Notes under the pieces: model-generated
Databases searched by the model: none
Seen by the model: the letters and a program-made list of their open reading frames with translations, nothing else
What the model was told of the DNA's origin: nothing
NCBI GenBank assembly: GCA_019638615.1
Contig: JAHBTL010000005.1
Location: 1-64,000, forward strand
Length of the DNA: 64,000 bases
Source: Chitinophagaceae bacterium
GTDB lineage: Bacteria; Bacteroidota; Bacteroidia; Chitinophagales; Chitinophagaceae
Reading direction: 5' to 3'
Position numbers and translations under genes: made by a program
Shown here: positions 45,930-51,608 of the stretch, in pieces
Numbering within the stretch: position 1 is the first letter of the stretch
Layout of the letters: each line of letters opens with the position of its first letter

Positions 45930-46018
45930 TTGCGGCGGCCAGAATCGAACCAACAACTTCTACTTTGTAACAGTAGATATCTTCCCTGTCCGGCAGGCAG
46001 GCATTGAATTAAGTCGGC
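45930..46018 (-). tRNA. tRNA-Val(TAC)-like, D loop interrupted, acceptor unpaired
   Basis: Anticodon arm CTACT-GTTACAA-AGTAG (UAC) is good. The D loop carries an 18-nt palindrome (45984-46001). The 5' end GCCGACT does not pair with the 3' end CGCCGCA and the T stem is mostly G-U, so it looks like a chimera of two tRNAs. Confidence 0.5.
45984..46001. repeat. GC-rich palindrome inserted in tRNA-Val-like D loop
   Basis: 18 bp, minus strand CCTGCCTGCCGGACAGGG; same family as 46443-46463. Confidence 0.7.
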
Positions 46019-46023
46019 CTTTG

Positions 46024-46096
46024 TGATGACTGATAGAATTGAACTACCAACCTTTACGGTATCAGCGTAATGCTCTGCCAATTGAGCTAAGTCATC
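46024..46096 (-). tRNA. tRNA-Ile(GAT)
   Basis: Perfect acceptor GATGACT/AGTCATC, D arm, anticodon arm TTACG-CTGATAC-CGTAA, T arm GGTAG-TTCAATT-CTATC. 73 nt, uninterrupted, CCA not encoded. Confidence 0.88.
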
Positions 46097-46101
46097 GTAT
46101 G

Positions 46102-46193
46102 TTGCGGCTAAGGGAGTCGAACCCATAGCTATGGCTGCCGCCTGTCCCGCTATCAGCGGAAAGACCATTGAGCTACCATTACTCTAAACCGCA
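46102..46193 (-). tRNA. tRNA with 21-nt palindrome in the anticodon loop (Gln, Pro or Glu)
   Basis: Acceptor TGCGGTT/AGCCGCA, D arm GAGT/GCTC, anticodon stem ATGGT/GCCAT, T arm ATGGG-TTCGACT-CCCTT. The anticodon loop is 28 nt (46136-46163) instead of 7. Removing 21 nt leaves UUG, UGG, CGG or UUC as anticodon depending on the border. U1-A72 favours Gln(UUG). Confidence 0.65.
46136..46163. repeat. palindrome-bearing anticodon loop
   Basis: 28-nt loop containing the hairpin CCGCT-GAT-AGCGG followed by GACAGGCGG; related to CCTGTCCCGC at 43848. Confidence 0.7.
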
Positions 46194-46309
46194 TTCTTGT
46201 AAGCCTGACCAGATTAGTAACTTCACATTTATTTTTTTGTGTTCCTGAACTCCTATTTGTCCTGGTTCGAACTATTACTGAATAGTTCTAAAACGATTGT
46301 CTCTACTGG
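46194..46309 (-). other. structured spacer in the tRNA array, no tRNA recognised
   Basis: Holds the perfect hairpin GAACTATT-CAGT-AATAGTTC followed by a GAAC/GTTC hairpin. It may be a decayed tRNA; no cloverleaf could be drawn. Confidence 0.4.
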
Positions 46310-46382
46310 TTGACCTGGCCAGACTCGAACTGGCAACCTTTAACATATAAGATTACTGCTCTTACCATTGAGCTACAGGTCA
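46310..46382 (-). tRNA. tRNA-Ile(TAT)
   Basis: Perfect acceptor TGACCTG/CAGGTCA, D arm GCTC/GAGC, anticodon arm GTAAT-CTTATAT-GTTAA (UAU; one mismatch at the stem base), T arm GCCAG-TTCGAGT-CTGGC. 73 nt. UAU is rare in bacteria, which normally read AUA with a lysidine-modified CAU tRNA. Confidence 0.75.
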
Positions 46383-46386
46383 GTTG

Positions 46387-46473
46387 TGCTGGCTTAACAA
46401 GAGTCGAACTTGTACCGCTTCATCCGTAGTGAAGCATTCTATCCCTGCTGTCTGGCAGGCAGGTAAAGCCAAC
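46387..46473 (-). tRNA. tRNA-Arg(ACG) with palindrome replacing part of the D arm
   Basis: Acceptor GTTGGCT/AGCCAGC, anticodon arm CTTCA-CTACGGA-TGAAG (ACG), T arm ACAAG-TTCGACT-CTTGT. The D arm region carries 46443-46463 and has lost its own 5' strand; the palindrome CCTGC/GCAGG could mimic a D stem. 87 nt, CCA not encoded. Confidence 0.75.
46443..46463. repeat. GC-rich palindrome in tRNA-Arg D arm
   Basis: 21 bp, minus strand starting CCTGCCTGCC and ending GCAGGG. Confidence 0.75.
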
Positions 46474-46484
46474 ATTTTTGCATG

Positions 46485-46557
46485 TAGTCTGTACCAGATT
46501 CGAACTGGTATCATCAGGTAGAAAACCCGATATCCTGAACCCTTAGACGAACAGACC
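46485..46557 (-). tRNA. tRNA-Glu(TTC)
   Basis: Acceptor GGTCTGT/ACAGACT, Glu-type D arm, anticodon arm TCGGG-TTTTCTA-CCTGA (UUC), T arm ACCAG-TTCGAAT-CTGGT. 73 nt, uninterrupted. Position 37 is U rather than a purine. First tRNA of the array. Confidence 0.85.
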
Positions 46558-46754
46558 GTTGCGGACAGCCCTGGTTCAACCGGGAGCATGCTGCTATGTT
46601 TTGAAATAATCATGATCAAAGAACTAAGCCCGTTTTGGAAAAAGCATCCCCGTTGTTGCATCTCTTCCGCTTGCATCGAAACGAACGGGGAATACTTGTT
46701 TCCCTCCCTTTCTGCACCTGATATTTTTACCTCCACTCTGTAGAGATCACAAAA

Positions 46755-46783
46755 AAGCCCGGTCATTTTTTGTGACCGGGCTT
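46755..46783 (-). terminator. attenuator terminator 2 of the tRNA-array operon
   Basis: Perfect 11-bp stem AAGCCCGGTCA/TGACCGGGCTT followed on the minus strand by a T-run. It comes 22 nt after the stop of the second leader ORF. Its 5' arm can pair instead with UGGCCGG (46822-46828) and UAUGCAU (46811-46817) inside that ORF. Confidence 0.8.
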
Positions 46784-46804
46784 ATGCATTATCTTTTATT
46801 CAGA

Positions 46805-46966
46805 TCATGTATGCATACATTCCGGCCATGAATAATTACTTTCATACGCATTACCTGTGGGCACAATACCTCCTTTGTTCTGCGCACACCATTGGCGTAT
46901 GACGGATGATAGCGCATTATTTAATATCAGTGTTCTAAACCGTTTATATCGTGATTGTTTTATCAT
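46805..46966 (-). CDS. second leader peptide ORF (53 aa, 19 of 20 amino acids)
   Basis: ATG 46966 lies 11 nt after the T-run of terminator 1; stop TGA at 46805. The peptide lacks only Asp and uses four different Arg codons, three ATA and two TGG. Near its 3' end the segments UGGCCGG and UAUGCAU are complementary (one G-U pair) to the 5' arm of terminator 2 and the sequence just before it, so stalled versus completed translation could switch the terminator. I read it as a tRNA-sensing leader rather than a functional protein. An internal GTG with an AAAGGAGG upstream (46855 region) is an alternative start in the same frame. Confidence 0.6.
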   Translation of the reverse strand: MIKQSRYKRFRTLILNNALSSVIRQWCAQNKGGIVPTGNAYESNYSWPECMHT

Positions 46967-46983
46967 TTCTATTTAATAAAAAA

Positions 46984-47002
46984 CCCCGCGATTCAGGCGG
47001 GG
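46984..47002 (-). terminator. attenuator terminator 1 of the tRNA-array operon
   Basis: Stem CCCCGC/GCGGGG (extendable by G-U and A-U pairs) followed by TTTTTT on the minus strand. It starts 28 nt after the stop of leader ORF 1. Its 5' arm GCCCCGC can pair with GCGGGGC at 47050-47056 inside leader ORF 1. Confidence 0.82.
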
Positions 47003-47030
47003 CTTATATTTGAGCGATTTTGTTTTTACA

Positions 47031-47126
47031 CTAATCAACAGCATTATATGCCCCGCAAACTGTATAGCCCACCTCAGGACTAAACCAGCTTATTGATTTG
47101 ATATGTACTAACATCGTGCGTTGCAT
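47031..47126 (-). CDS. leader peptide containing all twenty amino acids (31 aa)
   Basis: ATG 47126 to TAG 47031. In order the peptide reads M,Q,R,T,M,L,V,H,I,K,S,I,S,W,F,S,P,E,V,G,Y,T,V,C,G,A,Y,N,A,V,D: every standard amino acid occurs at least once in 31 codons. Random 31-mers with even usage would miss about four types (20 x 0.95^31), more with real usage of Trp, Cys, Met and His. Codons for every tRNA in the downstream array are present (CAA, CGC, GTA, ATC, AAA, TCA, ATA, AGC, TGG, TTT, GAG, TAT, AAT). Codons 24-26 (TGC GGG GCA) carry the antiterminator strand for terminator 1. It starts about 20 nt after a good promoter. No Shine-Dalgarno, as usual in this phylum. Confidence 0.72.
   Translation of the reverse strand: MQRTMLVHIKSISWFSPEVGYTVCGAYNAVD
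47050..47056 (-). promoter_or_regulatory. antiterminator strand inside leader ORF 1
   Basis: Minus-strand GCGGGGC is fully complementary to GCCCCGC (46997-47003), the 5' arm of terminator 1. After one A-A mismatch the pairing continues for four more bases (UAUA), giving 11 pairs, at least as stable as the terminator stem. Confidence 0.65.
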
Positions 47127-47145
47127 ATGATTTGTTTTGCGAGTG

Positions 47146-47177
47146 CAAAGGTTGAATGATTTTTTTTACAATACAAA
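47146..47177 (-). promoter_or_regulatory. promoter of the tRNA-array operon
   Basis: TTTG (-33, 47174-47177), 20-nt spacer, AACCTTTG (-7, 47146-47153; 7/8 of TAnnTTTG). The spacing fits the Bacteroidota housekeeping promoter. A start site near 47140 would give a leader of about 14 nt before the 31-codon ORF. Confidence 0.65.
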
Positions 47178-47466
47178 TTTTTTGTCGAATTTTTTTTAAC
47201 TTTTTAAATGCTTTGGTAATAAGCGGGAAGTGATTGTTTGGACTGGATCTTCTTTGCGGAGATCATGAACCCATTTTATTACCTCTATCAGGGCTGATTA
47301 AAAAGGGAAATGAAGGTTCTGAGAATTGCTTAAACGACTACCGGTCTCCATCACCTATCCGAATAAATCCGACATCAGATAGTCTTTGGATCTGTCCCCC
47401 GGCAGCCTCCTGCTATGCTTTTGCAGGCGCTCCATTCACATATAAAGCGTAGAAAAATTATTTTAT

Positions 47467-48450
47467 ATGTGCTTGAAAATTAATTGTTTGAAAAAAATGC
47501 TTTTCCATATACTCAACTTTTGTTGTGAAAGCCTGTATATTATCAAATGCTGCCTATTTTTAATTCCCGAAAATTGCAAAGTGTTCAACTTCAACGAATA
47601 TATTGTAGATGCTCCCGGTATTTGTCACCGGATCAGTTGTGGCGATTCTCTTTTTTCCGTCTATACATGCCCGTTAGATCAAAAATCTGTAGATATCTGG
47701 AGTCATAATAATTATATAGTGTATGTAACTGAAGGACGGAAGATATGGCATACAACCCAGGGTTCGTACGATTTGCAGGCGGGTAGTTGTGTCTTCATTC
47801 GTCGGGGCGCCGCGATAATCGAACAATTCGCAGGGCCTGGCTTCTGTTTTTATCTTTTTTTTGTGTCAGATGAATTTATTTGTGATGTATTAAAAACAAA
47901 AGCAACTGCCCTTCCTCCTGCAGGAAAAAAATATCATTCCGTTATTCATATTGAAAGCAGCGAGGCAGTACATTCCTATTTCAAATCAATGCTTCCCTAT
48001 TTCAATGCTCCGCAAGCTCCCGATCAATCACTATTACAATTAAAATTCAGAGAGCTGATTCTCCTGCTGGCAGATAACAAGGACAATGAGGAGTTGTTAT
48101 GCTATTTCTGCACTTTGTTAAAATCTCCGCAAAGGGTTTCATTGCAAACCGTGATGGAAGATAATTTCTGCTTTAATTTAACGCTTGAGGATTTTGCAAG
48201 ATTGAGCTACCGCAGTTTATCAGCGTTCAAGAGAGACTTCGAACAGGTATACAATACTTCACCGGGTAAATGGCTGATAGAAAAAAGATTGCATCACGCT
48301 AAAAACCTGCTCACCATAGCCGGCAAATCTGTAAGTGATGCAGCTTTTGAAAGCGGGTTTGAGAGCAATGCTCATTTCAGCAGAGCTTTCAGCAAACAAT
48401 TTGGTGTGCCTCCTTCGGCGTTAAAGAAACAAATAGCAGTTTTGAACTGA
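47467..48450 (+). CDS. AraC-family transcriptional regulator
   Basis: 327 residues as drawn. The N-terminal ~30 residues are Cys/Leu-rich and doubtful, so the start may be downstream (an ATG at 47497, or a non-ATG codon). Cupin-like sensor (YIVYVTEGRKIWHTTQGSYDLQAGSCVFIRRG) and C-terminal double HTH (FNLTLEDFARLSYRSLSAFKRDFEQVYNTSPGKWLIEKRLHHAKNLL; VSDAAFESGFESNAHFSRAFSKQFG). Divergent from the tRNA-array operon and 90 nt before the methyltransferase gene, its likelier target. Confidence 0.88.
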   Translation: MCLKINCLKKMLFHILNFCCESLYIIKCCLFLIPENCKVFNFNEYIVDAPGICHRISCGDSLFSVYTCPLDQKSVDIWSHNNYIVYVTEGRKIWHTTQGSYDLQAGSCVFIRRGAAIIEQFAGPGFCFYLFFVSDEFICDVLKTKATALPPAGKKYHSVIHIESSEAVHSYFKSMLPYFNAPQAPDQSLLQLKFRELILLLADNKDNEELLCYFCTLLKSPQRVSLQTVMEDNFCFNLTLEDFARLSYRSLSAFKRDFEQVYNTSPGKWLIEKRLHHAKNLLTIAGKSVSDAAFESGFESNAHFSRAFSKQFGVPPSALKKQIAVLN

Positions 48451-48539
48451 TTGGTCAAATCCCTGGGCTTTACAGCAAAAAGGTTTTTTACAGCGCTTTT
48501 TAGTTTTGCATCATTATTAATCAAAATAAAAAAGCAGAT

Positions 48540-49349
48540 ATGAATGCGAACAAAATGCTTTGGGAGAAAGGAGATTTTACTCAACTTGCTAAAACAATGC
48601 GTAAAAGCGGCGAAGCACTGGTAGCTAAATTAAATGTTACTAAAGATCTTACTGTTCTTGATCTTGGCTGTGGTGACGGTACTACAGCCATACCTGAAGC
48701 AAAATCAGGGGCACAGGTTTTGGGTGTAGATATAGCAAGGAACCTTGTAGCTGCCGGAAACAAACGTGTGGAAGAAGAAGGACTAACTAACATTAAATTC
48801 CAGGAAGGTGATGCGATAGCGCTTGTTGACCTGGAAGACAAAAGGTTTGATCTTGTTGTTTCCATTTTTGGTGCCATGTTTGCGCCAAAACCGTATGATG
48901 TGGCAAAAGAAATGGTGCGTGTTACAAAACCAGGCGGAAGGATAGTGATGGGGAACTGGATCCCGGGTGATCCTACGCTGGTGGCGCAAATACTAAAGGT
49001 CAGCGCTGCATACACTCCGGCTCCGCCCGAAGGCTTTATCAGTCCCATGTTATGGGGGAAGGAGGAAGAAGTTATAGAACGTTTCAGACAGGCAGGTATA
49101 ACAAAAGAAAATATTTTCTGCGAGAAAGATACATTTACATTCATTGCGCCTTATTCACCATCAGAATTTGTAACCGTATTCAGGAAATATTACGGGCCTA
49201 CAATGAATGCATTTGAAGCAGCAGCAAAAAATGGCAGGGCAGAACAGCTTCAGGAGGAACTGGAAGCATTATTCGATAGCCAGAATATAAGTGGAGACAA
49301 TACAACTTCCATTCCTGCAACGTTCCTGAAAGTAACCGTAAACGTGTAA
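48540..49349 (+). CDS. class I SAM-dependent methyltransferase
   Basis: 269 residues. SAM motif I VLDLGCGDGTTAIPEA (59-74), the acidic residue GVDIARN, motif FDLVVSIFGAMFAPKP (UbiE/COQ5-like) and RVTKPGGRIVMGNW. Small-molecule methyltransferase of unknown substrate, probably controlled by the AraC gene upstream. Confidence 0.9.
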   Translation: MNANKMLWEKGDFTQLAKTMRKSGEALVAKLNVTKDLTVLDLGCGDGTTAIPEAKSGAQVLGVDIARNLVAAGNKRVEEEGLTNIKFQEGDAIALVDLEDKRFDLVVSIFGAMFAPKPYDVAKEMVRVTKPGGRIVMGNWIPGDPTLVAQILKVSAAYTPAPPEGFISPMLWGKEEEVIERFRQAGITKENIFCEKDTFTFIAPYSPSEFVTVFRKYYGPTMNAFEAAAKNGRAEQLQEELEALFDSQNISGDNTTSIPATFLKVTVNV

Positions 49350-49414
49350 GCAATTATTCCCGGGCTGTCATATAAAAAGTGGAGCAACAGCAGCGTACAA
49401 CTTTTTATTTTAGT

Positions 49415-49447
49415 AAAAAGGAGGAGATACAATATCCCCTCCTTTTT
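49415..49447. terminator. bidirectional terminator
   Basis: AAAAAGGAGG/CCTCCTTTTT hairpin between the convergent methyltransferase gene and the gene at 49471; A-run on one side and T-run on the other serve both strands. Confidence 0.85.
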
Positions 49448-49470
49448 AAACATAAGTAAACTGTGATCAG

Positions 49471-49917
49471 CTATTTATCACCCCTGACATATTCTGCTAC
49501 AGTTTCTGTTTCACCTTTTGTATCCGCATTAATATGAATATACTTTTTATCGTCCTTTAAAATAATGCTGTAATTAATGCCGGAGCTGTTGGTGGTTTCA
49601 ATTACACCGCATACTTCTTTTTCGGCATACGCCCGCTTTACTTTATATAAAACATTTGAAGGCAGTCCGATCTCCGTATAATAACGAATGGTTTGAACAA
49701 GACGACCTTTGCTGTCAAACAACGCGCGTGTTTTAACAGAGGCATTTACAAAAGACGCTTCATAATAATCTCCGGAAACATTCCATGCCGGGGCACTTGC
49801 ATTTTTGAAAACTTCGTTAAAAGTTTTCATTACTTTTTCATTTACAGGGTTAATCCTGGATGCAGCAGATGCGGTGGTGCTTAAAAATATGACTGCTGCG
49901 AAGATAATTTTTTTCAT
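49471..49917 (-). CDS. small secreted protein of unknown function
   Basis: 148 residues with a signal peptide (MKKIIFAAVIFLSTTASAASR). The mature part (FKNASAPAWNVSGDYYEASFVNASVKTRALFDSKGRLVQTIRYY) resembles the PepSY/BLIP-like beta-alpha-beta proteins common in Bacteroidota. No enzymatic motif. Monocistronic. Confidence 0.8.
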   Translation of the reverse strand: MKKIIFAAVIFLSTTASAASRINPVNEKVMKTFNEVFKNASAPAWNVSGDYYEASFVNASVKTRALFDSKGRLVQTIRYYTEIGLPSNVLYKVKRAYAEKEVCGVIETTNSSGINYSIILKDDKKYIHINADTKGETETVAEYVRGDK

Positions 49918-50596
49918 TTTTTTTATTTTTTAGATGTTTAATATTTTGTTTATAATTATTGCACAAACATATATCGCGGAGATATCTGGGGCAAGTATAT
50001 ATTGCTCAAAGGCACTAAAACACAACATGAACCGTAGTTTTTCAGCGTTGAACATCATAGCACTGGCTTTTGCGCTATTGTTAGGGTAATTGTGAGAAGT
50101 GAGACGCGAAACCTGAGACGCTCACCTCTCACAGATGATAATTCCTTTAACACCTATTCCTCCGTATGCAGCAGATAGAAGGTATATTCATTGGGTGAGC
50201 CTAACCCGTTTTCATAAGACCCTGAACCGCCTTCCGGCTGAAAAGCATATTCAAATCCTTCGAAAAATTCATCAGGCGTTCCGCCGCCTATATATACTGC
50301 CATCGGCACACCATTCAGCACACTGGTTGCTGTTATAATATATTTGGTAGCAGGTATATTTTCAACTCATCGCACGAATATGACCCCGAAATTAAACCTC
50401 ACCGGCAAGAACAGCCTGCTGCGGTTTGCTATATAACATGTTTCTATACACTAGCTACATTAGCTGTGCGAGGCATCTTCGCCTCGGATAGCAAGGTTGT
50501 CTCCTCCGGCGACATGTAGGAGAACCCGCAACTGGCTTTTCCCGGAAAATGACGATAACATGATAAATCACTTCCCGGAATAAGCGCAGGATAAGC
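49918..50596. other. intergenic region with a gene remnant
   Basis: Apart from the 3' remnant at 50154-50366 nothing is recognised. Confidence 0.5.
50154..50366 (-). pseudogene. C-terminal remnant of a protein gene
   Basis: 70 codons open to the stop at 50154 with protein-like composition (TKYIITATSVLNGVPMAVYI, then FEGFEYAFQPEGGSGSYENG), but an in-frame TGA lies just upstream and no start is available. Likely the last part of a deleted gene; parent unknown. Confidence 0.35.
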
Positions 50597-50604
50597 TAAT
50601 TTTG
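50597..50604 (+). promoter_or_regulatory. hemB -7 box
   Basis: TAATTTTG is a perfect TAnnTTTG match, 25 nt before the ATG at 50629. It lies over the alternative ATG at 50602, so the shorter HemB start is preferred. Confidence 0.55.
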
Positions 50605-50628
50605 CGGCTCAAATCAGCCACTTCAGCT

Positions 50629-51606
50629 ATGTATCTTCAAAAGCGTAACCGCATACTCCGCACCGGCTCGTCTGTTCGCAGCCTGGTTGCAGAAACTGTT
50701 TTAACTCCAAACGATTTTATGTTACCCGTTTTTGTTGACGAAGGCGAAAACGTTAAGCATGAAATTCCTTCCATGCCTGGTTATTACCGTTACTCGACTG
50801 ACCTGTTGGTGGAGGAAGTGAAAGCGGTTTGGACAATGGGTATTAAGAGTGTGCTGCTTTTTGTAAAAGCAAAAGACGAAACAAAGGATAATACAGGCAA
50901 AGAAGCCTGGAACCCTGACGGATTAATGCAACGCAGCATTAAAGCAATAAAAAATGCTGTGCCTGACATGCTGGTGATGACGGATGTGGCGCTCGATCCC
51001 TATTCCATATACGGGCACGACGGCATTGTAAAGGATGGCGAGATTGTAAACGACGAAACGGTGGATGCGCTGGTGAAAATGAGCCTGAGCCATGCGGAAG
51101 CGGGTGCGGATTTTGTCGCGCCGAGCGATATGATGGATGGACGCATCGGTGCTATACGCAAAGCGCTTGAAGAAACACATTTTACGAAGGTGGGCATCAT
51201 GGCATACAGCGCCAAATATGCTTCCTGTTTTTATGGGCCGTTCAGGGATGCATTGGACAGTGCCCCTGGCTTTGGCGATAAAAAAACCTACCAGATGAAT
51301 TATGCCAACCGACGCGAAGCCATCAATGAAGTATTGCAGGATATTGAGCAAGGGGCAGATATAGTAATGGTAAAGCCGGCCATGGCTTACCTGGATATAA
51401 TACGTGAAGTGAAAAATAGTGTAACCGTACCTGTTAGCGCTTACCATGTTAGCGGAGAATATGCCATGATCAAAGCTGCTGCCAAAATGGGCTGGCTCGA
51501 TGAAAACAAAGCAATTATTGAAAGCCTTACTTCCATTAAGCGCGCCGGGGCGGATTTGATAGCTACGTATTTTGCCAAGGACGCGGTGAGGCTTTTGAAC
51601 GATTGA
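50629..51606 (+). CDS. hemB: delta-aminolevulinic acid dehydratase (porphobilinogen synthase)
   Basis: 325 residues from ATG 50629 (MYLQKRNRILRTGSSVRSLVAET). Complete HemB: FMLPVFVDEG, VMTDVALDPYSIYGHDG, GADFVAPSDMMDGRI, Schiff-base Lys in GIMAYSAKYASCFYGPFRDA, second Lys in DIVMVKPAMAYLDI, and VSAYHVSGEYAM. The metal site lacks the Cys triad of zinc enzymes (TDVALD in place of the Cys-rich stretch), pointing to a Mg-type enzyme. Condenses two ALA molecules in heme synthesis. Confidence 0.97.
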   Translation: MYLQKRNRILRTGSSVRSLVAETVLTPNDFMLPVFVDEGENVKHEIPSMPGYYRYSTDLLVEEVKAVWTMGIKSVLLFVKAKDETKDNTGKEAWNPDGLMQRSIKAIKNAVPDMLVMTDVALDPYSIYGHDGIVKDGEIVNDETVDALVKMSLSHAEAGADFVAPSDMMDGRIGAIRKALEETHFTKVGIMAYSAKYASCFYGPFRDALDSAPGFGDKKTYQMNYANRREAINEVLQDIEQGADIVMVKPAMAYLDIIREVKNSVTVPVSAYHVSGEYAMIKAAAKMGWLDENKAIIESLTSIKRAGADLIATYFAKDAVRLLND

Positions 51607-51608
51607 TC

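Noticed and set aside
43476-46557. Prophage tRNA cluster
   Set aside because: No capsid, portal, terminase, tail, integrase or lysis gene in the surrounding 20 kb; kept only as an alternative origin for the array.
46380-46766. Long minus-strand ORF after terminator 2 (128 codons), possible third leader ORF, with a CCCCGTT/AACGGGG hairpin and T-run at 46639-46690
   Set aside because: The frame begins inside the terminator 2 stem, runs through tRNA-Glu and part of tRNA-Arg, and the hairpin has a 29-nt loop with no antiterminator partner found. Not strong enough to call a third attenuator.
46855-46870. AAAGGAGG followed by GTG as a strong ribosome-binding site
   Set aside because: Bacteroidota seldom use Shine-Dalgarno sites and the GTG is in frame within leader ORF 2, so it only offers an alternative start.
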